Origin: an uncultured Acidobacteriota bacterium
Lineage (GTDB): Bacteria > Acidobacteriota > Vicinamibacteria > Vicinamibacterales > CAVVIG01
Direction of reading: 5' to 3'
Assembly: GCA_902825985.1 (NCBI GenBank)
Contig: CADEDC010000001.1
Location: 73,077 to 121,127, forward strand
DNA: 48,051 nucleotides
A program made the position numbers and the translations under genes. Numbering within the stretch: position 1 is the first letter of the stretch; each line of letters begins with the position of its first letter. Below the pieces are notes generated by a model. That model searched no databases, was not told the DNA's origin, and saw nothing but the letters and a program-made list of their open reading frames with translations. Shown here piece by piece: positions 1-8,896 of this stretch.

Positions 1-40
1 CGGCGGACAGGAGGCCGGTCGGGCCCTGACGCCCACCGAC

Positions 41-1570
41 GTGCTCTTCGGGCAGGCGTACTACCTGCGATTCGATCCCAAGCTGTGGGCCGCACAGCAG
101 CCCTATGCACCGCTCGGTTCGCTGTATGCCGCCGCCTGTGCACGACGGGAGGCCTATCGCGTCGCGTTCTTCGACGCGATGCTGGCCGATTCGGAGGCCG
201 ACTGGGCGACCGCATTGGATCGCCACCAGCCCCGACTCGCGGTCCTGTTCGAGGACAGCTTCAACTACCTGACCAAGATGTGCCTGCTGCGGATGCGGCG
301 GGCGGCGACGACGATGATCGCCGCCGCCCGCGACCGCGGCATCCCGGTCGCGGTGGCCGGGTCGGACGCGAGCGACCACCCGGAGCTGTATCTCGATGCC
401 GGAGCGGCGGTCGTCATCACCGGCGAAGGCGAGGCGACGCTGCTCGACGTGCTCGCGATCTACAGCGGTCGCCGCCCCGGCGACCTGACGGGTGTGGCGG
501 GCGTGTGTTGCCGCCAGCCGTCGGGGCAGATCGTCCGGACGGCGCCGCGCGCATTCATACGCGATCTCGATGCGCTGCCGCGCCCGGCCTGGGACCTCGT
601 CGACCTGGCCCGCTATCGCGACATCTGGACCCGCCGCCACGGCTATTTCTCGATGAACCTGTCGACGACACGCGGTTGTCCCTACCACTGCAACTGGTGC
701 GCGAAGCCGATCTACGGGCAGCGCTATGCCGCCCGGTCGCCCGAGTCGACGGTGGCGGAGATGGCATGGCTCGCGGCGACCTATCGGCCCGATCATCTGT
801 GGATCGCCGACGACATCTTCGGACTCAAGCCGGGCTGGATCGAGACGTTTGCCGGGCTCGTGCGCGAGCATCGGGTCCGCATCCCCTACAAAGCGTTGCT
901 GCGCGCCGACGGGGTGACGGATGCCGTCGCGACGGCGTTGGCGGACTCGGGCTGCAGGACGGCGTGGCTTGGCGCTGAATCGGGATCGCAGCGGGTGCTC
1001 GACGCGATGGACAAGGGGATTCGGACGGATCAGATTGCCGACGCGACGCGACGGTTGCGGGAGCGTGGCGTCGAGGTCGCCTTCTTCCTGCAGTTCGGAT
1101 ATCCGGGCGAGACCGTCGAGGACATCCAGCGGACGCTCGAGATGGTCCGCGCCTGCCTGCCCGACGATCTCGGCGTGTCGGTGTCGTACCCGTTGCCGGG
1201 CACGACCTTCTACGAACGGGTGAAGGCGCAGCTCGGCGCGAAGCGCAACTGGGACGACTCGGACGATCTGACGCCGATGTATCGGTCGACGTACCCGCCG
1301 GAGTTCTATCGCGCCCTGCACCGCCTCGTGCACGCCGATCTGCGCCGTCACCGCGCCCGCGCCATCGGCCGACGGGCGCTGCGCCACCCGGCCCTGTGGT
1401 CATGGCGCACGCTTCGCGAGATCGCCGCCGGCGTCGTTGCGCAACTGCGGGTCGGCACGCTCAGCCGCCGGCTCGATCGACTGGCCGTGCCGGTGGAGCA
1501 CGACCGGCCGCCGGTCATCGTACCGGTCACCTCGCGGCGGTCGGCGGTCCCGACCGAACGGGTCACCTGA
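41..1570 (+). CDS. B12-binding-domain-type radical SAM enzyme
   Basis: Radical SAM enzyme with an N-terminal Rossmann-like domain of the cobalamin-binding type (about residues 1-160) and a central TIM-barrel (about 200-400). The [4Fe-4S] ligands are Cys213, Cys217 and Cys220 in RGCPYHCNWC. VITGEGE near 125-131 is typical of the N-terminal domain of these enzymes. The cobalamin-contact motif DxHxxG is not evident, so B12 use is uncertain. Such enzymes do radical methylations, ring contractions and C-C bond formation; the substrate cannot be read here. The GTG at 41 has no well-spaced ribosome site. The frame stays open to the window edge, and an AGGAGG at 9-14 precedes an in-frame CTG at 26, so the true start may lie upstream. 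First of a tightly packed set of same-strand genes. Confidence 0.85.
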   Translation: MLFGQAYYLRFDPKLWAAQQPYAPLGSLYAAACARREAYRVAFFDAMLADSEADWATALDRHQPRLAVLFEDSFNYLTKMCLLRMRRAATTMIAAARDRGIPVAVAGSDASDHPELYLDAGAAVVITGEGEATLLDVLAIYSGRRPGDLTGVAGVCCRQPSGQIVRTAPRAFIRDLDALPRPAWDLVDLARYRDIWTRRHGYFSMNLSTTRGCPYHCNWCAKPIYGQRYAARSPESTVAEMAWLAATYRPDHLWIADDIFGLKPGWIETFAGLVREHRVRIPYKALLRADGVTDAVATALADSGCRTAWLGAESGSQRVLDAMDKGIRTDQIADATRRLRERGVEVAFFLQFGYPGETVEDIQRTLEMVRACLPDDLGVSVSYPLPGTTFYERVKAQLGAKRNWDDSDDLTPMYRSTYPPEFYRALHRLVHADLRRHRARAIGRRALRHPALWSWRTLREIAAGVVAQLRVGTLSRRLDRLAVPVEHDRPPVIVPVTSRRSAVPTERVT

Positions 1571-1586
1571 GGCGGCGAGGACGAGG

Positions 1587-2624
1587 ATGACCGCCCTTGC
1601 CGCCCTTCGAACCTCCGCATTGGTGCGGGTGAACGAGATGACGAACCGGACGCTCGTGCTGCCGGTCGTCATCTTCCATCCCACCAGCCGCTGCAACAGC
1701 CGCTGCGTATCCTGCGACTGGTGGCGGAGCAGTGGTGCCGACGACTTGAGCCTGCCGGAGATCGACGCCTTCGCGGCGCAGCTGCCGGCGTTCGACACCC
1801 GCCTGGTCGTCCTGTCGGGCGGCGAGCCGCTGCTGCACCCCGATGTGTTCGCCATCGCCGACCTCTTCCGGCAGCGGCAGTGCCGGCTGCACCTGCTGAC
1901 CAGCGGCGTGCTGCTCGAACGCACGGCGGCGGAGGTCGGCCGCCGCTTCGAGCGGGTGATCGTCTCGTTGGACGCACACACGGAAGAGGGGTATCACGCG
2001 ATCCGCGGCGTCCGGGCGCTCGCCGTGGTCGAGCGTGGCGTCGCGCGGGTGCGGGCGGCCACCCCGGCGCTGCCGATCACCGCCCGCGCGACGGTGCATC
2101 GCCACAACTTCCGCTTGCTGCCCGACCTCGTGGAACATGCGCGGGCGATGGCGCTCGACGGCATCTCGTTCCTCGCCGCCGACGTCTCGTCGCTGGCGTT
2201 CGGCCGGCAGCAACTCGACGATCGCCGCCTGGCGCTGTCAGCCGCCGAGATCGCCGAGTTCCAGGCCGTCGTCGAGGCGACGATTGCGTCGCACGCCGCC
2301 GACTTCGACTCGGGATTCATCGCCGAATCACCGGACCGGCTCCGTCGGCTGCCGCAGTACTACGCGGCGCTCGCCGGGCACGGGCGGTTCCCGGCGGTCG
2401 CCTGCAACGCCCCATGGATGTCGGTGGTGGTCGAGGCGGACGGTGGCGTCCGTCCCTGCTTCTTCCACGACCGGGTCGGCAGCGTGCGCGAGCAGTCATT
2501 GGCGACGATCGTCGGCGGGCGGCTTGCCGCGTTCCGGGCGGCGCTCGACGTCGGCCGCAACGCCACCTGCCAGCGCTGCGTGTGCTCGCTGAAGACCGGC
2601 TTCCGGAGCGCGCCATGGAACTGA
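1587..2624 (+). CDS. Radical SAM protein with C-terminal SPASM-like cysteines
   Basis: Radical SAM enzyme of about 345 residues. CNSRCVSC (Cys36, Cys40, Cys43) binds the SAM cluster and LSGGEPLL (77-84) is the SAM-contact GGE motif. Later cysteines at 273, 291, 328, 331 and 333 form a SPASM or twitch-like auxiliary-cluster pattern, as in peptide- and amino-acid-modifying enzymes. The ATG at 1587 is chosen because it follows a GAGG and leaves a 16-nt gap after the previous gene; the frame is open further upstream but overlaps that gene. It overlaps the next methyltransferase by 10 nt, which indicates co-translation. Substrate unknown. It has no B12-type domain, unlike the two radical SAM enzymes at either end of the cluster. 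Confidence 0.85.
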   Translation: MTALAALRTSALVRVNEMTNRTLVLPVVIFHPTSRCNSRCVSCDWWRSSGADDLSLPEIDAFAAQLPAFDTRLVVLSGGEPLLHPDVFAIADLFRQRQCRLHLLTSGVLLERTAAEVGRRFERVIVSLDAHTEEGYHAIRGVRALAVVERGVARVRAATPALPITARATVHRHNFRLLPDLVEHARAMALDGISFLAADVSSLAFGRQQLDDRRLALSAAEIAEFQAVVEATIASHAADFDSGFIAESPDRLRRLPQYYAALAGHGRFPAVACNAPWMSVVVEADGGVRPCFFHDRVGSVREQSLATIVGGRLAAFRAALDVGRNATCQRCVCSLKTGFRSAPWN

Positions 2625-3430
2625 GCTCGCGGGCGCTGCGCGAGACGCGCGAGGCGTTCGACCGGGTCGCGGCGGACTATGGCCGGCAGAACGACGAGAA
2701 CCCGATCCTCTGCGCGATGCGCCAGCGCGCTCACGCGGCCATCCGGTCGCGTGTCGGATCGGACGGCCACCTGCTCGATCTGGGTTGCGGACCGGGCGCC
2801 GACGCCGTGACGCTCGCCAAGGCCGGGCTCGAGGTCACCGCGGTGGATGCCTCGCCGGCGATGGTCGCGGCGGCCCGGACCGCCGTCCGCGCCGCCGGCC
2901 TCACCGATCGGATCCATGTCACTCACCTCGGCATCCAGGACCTCGACCGGCTGGCGCCCGCCCGCTTCGATGGCGCCTACTCGAACTTCGGCCCGCTCAA
3001 CTGCGTGCCGGATCTCGGGCGCGTTGCCCGGCTGCTCGCGGACCGGCTGCGCCCCGGGGCGCCCCTCGTTGCGTCGGTGATCGGCCGCATCTGCCCGTGG
3101 GAACTGGCGGTGTACGCGGTCCGGCGTGACTGGGCGCGCCTGCGGGTGCGGTTCGCCGCCGCCTTCGTCGCGGTGCCGCTCGACGGCCGCACGGTCTGGA
3201 CGCGCTACTACACGCCCGAGGCCTTCACGGCGACGTTCACCGCCGCCGGATTCCGCCGCGTCGCCGTGCGTGGCCTCGGCGTGCTGGTGCCGCCGCCCTA
3301 CATGCATGCCTTCGCGGCACGGCACCCGCGGGCGGTCGCCCGACTGCAGGCGGTTGACGACGTGATCGGGACGTGGCCGGGCGTTCGAGCCTGCGGCGAT
3401 CACTTCCTGATCGAACTGACGAGGCGATGA
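2615..3430 (+). CDS. Class I SAM-dependent methyltransferase
   Basis: Methyltransferase of 271 residues. Motif I LLDLGCGPG lies at 53-61 and the acidic end of strand 2 at VDAS follows about 20 residues later. The N-terminal part resembles the ubiE/BioC type of small-molecule methyltransferase, and the C-terminal half (WTRYYTPEAF, then AAGF) is the usual substrate-covering part. The ATG at 2615 overlaps the upstream radical SAM gene by 10 nt. The next methyltransferase begins 3 nt after its stop. Acceptor not identifiable. It is one of three non-identical methyltransferases in the locus, so the product probably carries several methyl groups or is methylated at successive stages (inference). 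Confidence 0.85.
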   Translation: MELSSRALRETREAFDRVAADYGRQNDENPILCAMRQRAHAAIRSRVGSDGHLLDLGCGPGADAVTLAKAGLEVTAVDASPAMVAAARTAVRAAGLTDRIHVTHLGIQDLDRLAPARFDGAYSNFGPLNCVPDLGRVARLLADRLRPGAPLVASVIGRICPWELAVYAVRRDWARLRVRFAAAFVAVPLDGRTVWTRYYTPEAFTATFTAAGFRRVAVRGLGVLVPPPYMHAFAARHPRAVARLQAVDDVIGTWPGVRACGDHFLIELTRR

Positions 3431-3433
3431 CCG

Positions 3434-4339
3434 ATGTGGGTGCCGCGTGTCGGCTGTCCTGGCTGTGGGGCGCTGCTCGAGGGCAACGGCGCCGCCGATA
3501 TCGACTGCGATCGCTGCGGCGGCGGCTTCGACTATCGTCGCGGCATCCTCCATTCGCGGTCGCAGCCGGCGGACCCTGATGCCGATGCCGCACAACAGCA
3601 ATACCGCGTCGTACGCGGCCGCGACGGTCATCGGCGGGACGATCCCGAGTACTACCGGGAGCTGCCGGCCGTGCCGGCCGACGATCCCGCGGCCGCCGAG
3701 TGGCGCATCCGGCGGGAGAGCTTCATGAACCTGCGACGGCACGTGCTGGCCGACCGCGGCACGGCGCCAGCGCTGCGGGTGGCGGACCTCGGCGCCGGCT
3801 GCGGCTGGTTGTCGCACCGGCTGGCCGCTCTCGGGCACGCCGTGGCGGCCGTCGACCGCCAGACAGACGACGAGGACGGCCTCGGCGCGTGCCGCCACTA
3901 CCGGCTGCGCTTCGCCGTCCTTCGCGCCAGCTACGACGCGCTGCCGTTCGCGGCGCGCCAGTTCGATGTCGCGGTGTTCAACGCGAGCCTGCATTATGCC
4001 GCCGATCCGGCGCGCCCGCTCGCCGAGGCGCGCCGCATCCTGACCGACGACGGCGCGATTGTGGTGATGGACTCGCCGATGTTCGACGGTCCGGCGGCCG
4101 GCGAGCGGATGGTGCAGGACGAACTCGTGCGGATCGGCCGGCACGGCGTGGCGGCGCCGGTGCGCATCGGCGTCGGCTTCCTGACCGGCGACGGGCTGGC
4201 GGCCGCCGTGCGGCCGCTGGGCATGACGGCGACCTTCATCGCCTCGCGGGGACCGTGGACGTGGCGGTTGCGCCGGCCTCTCGCCCGCCTGCGTCTTGGC
4301 CGGCCGCCCGCCAGATTCGGCATCTGGGTGGCCCGATGA
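3434..4339 (+). CDS. Class I methyltransferase with N-terminal zinc ribbon
   Basis: A protein of 301 residues with two parts. The N-terminus has a four-cysteine ribbon (Cys8, Cys11, Cys25, Cys28) like the Trm112-like or RlmA-type zinc ribbons that sit before methyltransferase domains. The methyltransferase core has motif I ADLGAGCG at 117-124, an acidic VDRQ about 20 residues on, and a UbiE/BioC-like FNASLHYAADP segment. The ATG at 3434 starts 3 nt after the previous stop, and the stop overlaps the next start as ATGA. It could modify a small molecule or a macromolecule; its place among radical SAM genes favours the former. Substrate unknown. Confidence 0.82.
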   Translation: MWVPRVGCPGCGALLEGNGAADIDCDRCGGGFDYRRGILHSRSQPADPDADAAQQQYRVVRGRDGHRRDDPEYYRELPAVPADDPAAAEWRIRRESFMNLRRHVLADRGTAPALRVADLGAGCGWLSHRLAALGHAVAAVDRQTDDEDGLGACRHYRLRFAVLRASYDALPFAARQFDVAVFNASLHYAADPARPLAEARRILTDDGAIVVMDSPMFDGPAAGERMVQDELVRIGRHGVAAPVRIGVGFLTGDGLAAAVRPLGMTATFIASRGPWTWRLRRPLARLRLGRPPARFGIWVAR

Positions 4340-5817
4340 TCATCTTCTTCAATCCGCTGTCGACGACGCCCGGCAAGCAGCCGCTGCCGCTGTCGGTGCT
4401 CAGCCTGGCCGCAGCGATCGGCGACCGGGAACCGTGGTGCCTCGTCGACGGCAATCGGACCGCGGATCCGCTGGCCGCCATCGTCGCGCAGGTCGTCGCG
4501 GCGCCGCCCGGCGCGCCGATCGTGCTGGCGGTGACCGTCATGCCGGGCCCCCAGCTGACACAGGCGATCCGGGTGTGCCGGCAACTGCGCGCGGAGCGGC
4601 CGGAGGTCACCATCGTGTGGGGCGGCTACTTTCCGACGCAGCACACCGACACCGTGCTGCGATCCGGCTACGTCGACTACGCCGTGCGCTCGCAGGGCGA
4701 AGCGCCGCTGCGCGGCCTGATGGCGGCCCTGCATGCCGGGGCCGGACCAGCGGATGTCGCCGGGCTGTCATGGCGGCGGGCCGACGGCACCGTGGTCCAC
4801 AATCCGCCGCCGCCGATGATCGCACTCGACGATCTGCCAGATTTGCCGTACGAGCGCCTCGAGATGCGCCACTACCTGCACCCGACCTGCCTCGGCCGGC
4901 GGACCGTGGCGCATCACTCGTCGTTCGGCTGCCCGTTCGCGTGCAGCTTCTGCGCGGTCGTGGCGATGACGAACCGCCGCTGGCTGGCCCAGAGCCCGGC
5001 CCGCGTCGCCGGCGTGATCCGGCACCTCGTCGAGCGGTATGGCGTCGATGCCGTGCAGATGCACGACATGGATTTCTTCATCTCGGAGCCGCGGACCGCG
5101 GAATGCGCCGAACGCCTGGCGCCGCTCGGCGTGCACTGGTGGGCGCTCGGTCGGGTCGACACGCTGATGCGCTACTCCGATCGCACCTTCCGCCAGATGG
5201 TGCGCTCGGGGCTGAAGATGGTGTTCTCGGGTGCGGAGACCGGCTCCGAGCAGACGCTGCTGGCGATGAACAAGGGCGGCCAGGCGTCTCCGGCCCTGAC
5301 GCTGGAACTGGCCCGTCGCATGCGCGACTACGGGATCATCCCCGAGTTCTCGTTCGTCCTCGGGCTGCCGCCGGACCCGCTCGAGGACGTGGTACGGACC
5401 TGCGAGTTCATCCGCCGCATCAAGGCGATCAATCCGGCGACCGAGATCATCCTCTACACCTATACGCCGGTGCCGATGGATGGGTCGCTGTACGCCGAGG
5501 CCGCGCGGCTCGGCTTCGCATTCCCGCAGACGCTCGACGAATGGGAGAGCGACCGCTGGCGACAGAATGCCCTCCGCCGCGGCGCCAACATCCCGTGGAT
5601 GGACGATGCGATCACCCGGCGCATCCGCAACTTCGAGCGCGTCCTGAACGCCTTCTATCCGACGCGAACCGATCCGCGCCTCACCGGCGCGATGCGGACG
5701 CTGCTGCGGATGGTCAGCGGCTGGCGTTACGGGCTGCGGTGTTATGCGGCGCCGTACGAACTCCGCGCCCTGCAGTGGGCGGTCGGCTACCAGCGGCCGG
5801 AAACGACGGGGTTCTGA
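4336..5817 (+). CDS. Second B12-binding-domain-type radical SAM enzyme
   Basis: Radical SAM protein of 493 residues, built like the first gene of the cluster: an N-terminal Rossmann-like B12-type domain (about 1-150, with IVWGGYFPT and a RSQGEAPL turn) and a radical SAM barrel with CPFACSFC (Cys199, Cys203, Cys206). HPNAT-type variations are absent, and the classical DxHxxG cobalamin loop is not seen. The C-terminal 100 residues (RRIRNFERVLNAFYP onward) resemble tails in radical SAM enzymes acting on lipids or large hydrophobic substrates, but that is a weak resemblance. The ATG at 4336 overlaps the previous stop by 4 nt. The next methyltransferase starts 1 nt after its stop, so expression is certainly coupled. 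Confidence 0.85.
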   Translation: MIIFFNPLSTTPGKQPLPLSVLSLAAAIGDREPWCLVDGNRTADPLAAIVAQVVAAPPGAPIVLAVTVMPGPQLTQAIRVCRQLRAERPEVTIVWGGYFPTQHTDTVLRSGYVDYAVRSQGEAPLRGLMAALHAGAGPADVAGLSWRRADGTVVHNPPPPMIALDDLPDLPYERLEMRHYLHPTCLGRRTVAHHSSFGCPFACSFCAVVAMTNRRWLAQSPARVAGVIRHLVERYGVDAVQMHDMDFFISEPRTAECAERLAPLGVHWWALGRVDTLMRYSDRTFRQMVRSGLKMVFSGAETGSEQTLLAMNKGGQASPALTLELARRMRDYGIIPEFSFVLGLPPDPLEDVVRTCEFIRRIKAINPATEIILYTYTPVPMDGSLYAEAARLGFAFPQTLDEWESDRWRQNALRRGANIPWMDDAITRRIRNFERVLNAFYPTRTDPRLTGAMRTLLRMVSGWRYGLRCYAAPYELRALQWAVGYQRPETTGF

Positions 5818-5818
5818 C

Positions 5819-6502
5819 ATGGCCGTCCGTCTACTGCGCTGGTGGCGCACCTGGTCGATGCCGCGGCTGGCTGCCGATGAAGCGTACGCGCTGTGGGCGC
5901 CGACCTACCCGCCGCATCCGCACAACGCGCTGATGCGCATCGAGCAGGACACCCTGACGCCCCTGATCGCGGCGGCCCGGCCCGTCCGGGCGCTCGACGT
6001 CGGTACCGGCACCGGCCGGTACCTGCCGGTGCTGGCCGCCGCCGGCGCCTCGGTGGTCGTCGGGCTCGACCTGTCGATGGCGATGCTGACCCGCCACGAC
6101 GGGACCCGCCGGGTCCAGGCCGATGCCAGGGCCCTGCCCTTCGCGGACGCCACGTTCAATCTGATCACGGCGTCGCTGATGGCGGGTGACATCGAGACGC
6201 TCGACGCCTGGGTCGCCGAGATGTCACGCGCGCTCACACCGGGCGGTCATCTGATCTACTCCGACTTCCACCCATGCTGGCGGCGGCAGGGATGGCGGCG
6301 CACGTTCCGCACCGCGCAGGGCCGCACCGTCGAACTGGACTACCACCCGCACGAGATGGACGCCCACCTCGACGCCCATGCGGCGGCGTCGCTCCATACC
6401 CGGGTCATTCGCGAACCGCGCGCCCCCGGCGCCCGGTATCCGGTGATCGCGGCGTTCCACGCGGTCAAGGCAGGCGGCCGGCCATCGTTCAGGCGCCGCT
6501 GA
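5819..6502 (+). CDS. Class I SAM-dependent methyltransferase (UbiE/BioC-like)
   Basis: Methyltransferase of 227 residues. Motif I ALDVGTGTG lies at 58-66, VGLDLS ends strand 2, and ADARALPFADATF with the later LTPGGHLIYSDF are typical of UbiE/BioC-type enzymes. A Trp/Arg-rich start (about 1-15) could be a short membrane-contact helix. The ATG at 5819 follows the previous stop by 1 nt, and its own TGA overlaps the next start (TGATG). Third methyltransferase of the cluster; its sequence differs from the other two enough that they are not simple duplicates. Substrate unknown; a quinone-type or natural-product acceptor would both fit. Confidence 0.84.
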   Translation: MAVRLLRWWRTWSMPRLAADEAYALWAPTYPPHPHNALMRIEQDTLTPLIAAARPVRALDVGTGTGRYLPVLAAAGASVVVGLDLSMAMLTRHDGTRRVQADARALPFADATFNLITASLMAGDIETLDAWVAEMSRALTPGGHLIYSDFHPCWRRQGWRRTFRTAQGRTVELDYHPHEMDAHLDAHAAASLHTRVIREPRAPGARYPVIAAFHAVKAGGRPSFRRR

Positions 6503-7734
6503 TGTTTCGGCGCCGGCGCCCGATCGCCTTCGTGAACGGCCGTGTCTGGATGGCGGACGGGATGCGCCCGTCGATCCGCGTGCGGGGCCGGGTGGTCGAT
6601 CGGAGCGAGCAGCCGCACGCCGGCGACCTGGTCGTCGACCTGGGTGGGGCGGTCGTGCTGCCGGGGCTGGTCAACGCACACGACCATCTCGAGCTCAATC
6701 ACTACGGAGCGTTGAAGACACGCGATCGTTACCGGCACGCCGACGACTGGATTGCCGACCTGCGGCCGCGGCTCCAGACCGACGAGACGATTCGGCGCAA
6801 CGCCCGATTCCCGCTCGCCGATCGCCTGTTCATCGGCGGGCTCAAGAACCTGCTGGCCGGCGTGACCACCGTCGCGCACCACAATCCGCGCTACCGCGAG
6901 ATCGACAGGCACTGTCCGGTTCGCGTCCTCGAGCGCTATCGCTGGGCGCATTCGTTCTCGATGGAAGCCGGGCCGGTCGGCGCCGGCGGCGAACCGGGTG
7001 GTCAGGTGGCGGCAACCTGCGCCGCCACACCACCCGACACGCCGTTTCTGGTCCACGTTGCGGAGGGGAGCGACGAGCGGGCCGTGCAGGAGCTCGTGCG
7101 TTTCACGCGCGAGGGGTGTCTGCGGGCCAACAGTGTCATCGTGCACGGTGTGGCGCACACGGTCGACAGTTGGCGCGCGGCGGTCGCCTCCGGGACCGGG
7201 CTCGTCTGGTGCCCGGCGTCGAATGCCTTCCTGCTCGGCGAGACAGTGCCGCTGGCGAGGCTGTTCGCCGCGGCGCCCGGATCGGCGGCGTTCGTCTGCC
7301 TCGGCAGCGACTCGCGACTGACCGGGGCCCGCGACCTGCTCGACGAGGTGCGCGTCGCCTCGGCGCACGGGCTGCCGCACGGCGCGCTGCTGCCGATGGT
7401 GACGTCGACGGCCGCCCGCCTGCTGAAGCAGCCGATCGCCGGGCGGCTCGCGCCGGACGGCCCGGCGGATCTGATCATCGTGCCGCCGGATCCGCTGGCG
7501 CCAGAGGATCCCGAGGCGGCGCTGCTGGCGGCACGCCGGCAGTTCGTACGGCTGGTCATGATCGGCGGTGACCCGATCGTGTCGGACCGCGAATATGCGG
7601 GGCTGTTCACCGCGACAGGCGGCCAGGCGCGCTCCATCGTCGTCGACGGTACACCGAAGCTGGCGCGGGACCGGCTCGCCAGGCGCGTGCTGATCTGCGC
7701 GATCCACGAGCCCGGTTTCGAGGTGATCGCATGA
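6502..7734 (+). CDS. ATZ/TRZ-type metal-dependent amidohydrolase
   Basis: Amidohydrolase-superfamily enzyme of 410 residues. The N-terminal beta-sandwich ends in VVLPGLVNAHDHLE, with metal ligands His60 and His62. Further expected ligands are His185 (LVHVAEG), His215 (VIVHGVAH) and Asp270 (CLGSDSR). A single-metal hydrolytic or deaminating reaction on a C-N bond is therefore expected, as in guanine, cytosine or S-adenosylhomocysteine deaminases and chlorohydrolases. The signature does not give the substrate. The ATG at 6502 shares one base with the previous stop, so it belongs to the same transcript. It ends 5 nt before the convergent glycosyltransferase. Possible roles are to release an amine from an intermediate or to deaminate a nucleoside-like side product of SAM chemistry (inference). 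Confidence 0.86.
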   Translation: MFRRRRPIAFVNGRVWMADGMRPSIRVRGRVVDRSEQPHAGDLVVDLGGAVVLPGLVNAHDHLELNHYGALKTRDRYRHADDWIADLRPRLQTDETIRRNARFPLADRLFIGGLKNLLAGVTTVAHHNPRYREIDRHCPVRVLERYRWAHSFSMEAGPVGAGGEPGGQVAATCAATPPDTPFLVHVAEGSDERAVQELVRFTREGCLRANSVIVHGVAHTVDSWRAAVASGTGLVWCPASNAFLLGETVPLARLFAAAPGSAAFVCLGSDSRLTGARDLLDEVRVASAHGLPHGALLPMVTSTAARLLKQPIAGRLAPDGPADLIIVPPDPLAPEDPEAALLAARRQFVRLVMIGGDPIVSDREYAGLFTATGGQARSIVVDGTPKLARDRLARRVLICAIHEPGFEVIA

Positions 7735-7739
7735 GGCAA

Positions 7740-8834
7740 TCAGCCGGCGAGGTCGGCATAGATCGATGCGAACATCCGCGCCGTCCAGTCGGCGTCGTGC
7801 CGCACGGCCAGGGCACGCGCCGCGTCGCCGAGCCGTCGGCGGCGGTCGGGCGCCCGCAGCAGGTCGATGACGGCGGCGGCGAGCCCGGCAGCGTCGCCAA
7901 CCGGCACCGCGACCGCCGCGTCAGGCGACCAGTCGTGCACGTAGCCGACGTCGGTGCCGACGGTGGGCACCCCGCACGCCGCCGCTTCGAGCGTGGCAAC
8001 CCCGGCCGCTTCGTGTCGCGACGTGAGCAGCGCGAGGTGGGCCCGCTGGTAGAGCGGGACGATCGCGTCGGTCGGCAGCACGCCGTGGAACGTCACCTCG
8101 TGCGACACGCCCAGGCGATCCGCCAGGCGCTGCATGGCACCGTCGAGGGTATCGAGGCCGACGATGTCGAGATGCAGCCGCGGCTCGGCCGCCAGCATCG
8201 CCGGCATCGCCGTGAGAAGCGTCGTCTGATCCTTGACCGGGTTCAGGTTCGCGACGTGAAGCAGACGCCACGGCGGGCCGGCGGCGCCAGCCGACGGCAC
8301 GAACCTGTCGATCGGCACGCCGATGGGCACGACGACCGGCGCGGCCCGGTGCCGCCGCGCCAGGGTCGCCTGGTACTCGCTGCACACGGTCAGCCGGCGG
8401 GCGAGGCGCTGTGCGGCGGCGACGGCGAGGCGCTGACGCAGGCGCTGCTGCAGACCGTAGCCGACGTCGGGAATCGCCACGTACTCGCCGCTGTCGCAGG
8501 TGACGACGGTCGGGAGCCGCAGGCCACGCCCGACCAGCGCGGCGGCCAGCCCGGCCGGCAGGGCCCAGTAGCCGTGCAGGACGTCGAGGCGCCCCTCACG
8601 GCGGACGGCCTGCAGCAACGCGGCGCTCTGACGCGCGAGTCCGCGCGGACTGCCGAGATCGCGGATGGTGGCACCGCGCAGCCGGTACGAGCACGGGCGC
8701 TGGTGATACCGCAGGACGTAGACGAAGAGTTCGTGCTCCCGCGCCAGCCGTTCGATCAGCCAGATCAACGCTGGCACGACATGCGTGCGCCCGCTGCGGT
8801 CGACGCCGCCCGTCACGACCAGCCCGATTCGCAT
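7740..8834 (-). CDS. Glycosyltransferase family 4
   Basis: GT-B retaining glycosyltransferase of 364 residues, transcribed against the cluster. The N-terminal domain is MRIGLVVTGG-like; the C-terminal nucleotide-sugar domain contains LLHVANLNPVKDQ and the E-x7-E-like pair in EAAGVATLEAAACGVPTVG. Cytosolic, probably membrane-peripheral. It transfers a sugar from an NDP donor to an unknown acceptor. The ATG at 8834 lies 8 nt downstream of a good -10 box (TATGAT, complement of 8843-8848), so the mRNA may be nearly leaderless. It converges with the amidohydrolase with a 5-nt gap and diverges from the next glycosyltransferase over 62 nt. Confidence 0.86.
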   Translation of the reverse strand: MRIGLVVTGGVDRSGRTHVVPALIWLIERLAREHELFVYVLRYHQRPCSYRLRGATIRDLGSPRGLARQSAALLQAVRREGRLDVLHGYWALPAGLAAALVGRGLRLPTVVTCDSGEYVAIPDVGYGLQQRLRQRLAVAAAQRLARRLTVCSEYQATLARRHRAAPVVVPIGVPIDRFVPSAGAAGPPWRLLHVANLNPVKDQTTLLTAMPAMLAAEPRLHLDIVGLDTLDGAMQRLADRLGVSHEVTFHGVLPTDAIVPLYQRAHLALLTSRHEAAGVATLEAAACGVPTVGTDVGYVHDWSPDAAVAVPVGDAAGLAAAVIDLLRAPDRRRRLGDAARALAVRHDADWTARMFASIYADLAG

Positions 8835-8842
8835 GCCGGGCG

Positions 8843-8848
8843 ATCATA
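8843..8848 (-). promoter_or_regulatory. -10 box for the minus-strand glycosyltransferase
   Basis: On the minus strand the hexamer TATGAT lies 8 nt before the ATG at 8834. No clear -35 is visible. If it is used, the transcript begins within one or two bases of the start codon. Confidence 0.45.
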
Positions 8849-8896
8849 CCGGCAGACGGCGAGCCTGTCGTGGACGCCAGGGGGCGCCGGCCGGCC

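Noticed and set aside
2360..4144. Long minus-strand frame opposite two methyltransferases
   Set aside because: Both plus-strand methyltransferases have motif I in phase; the minus frame lacks any family motif.
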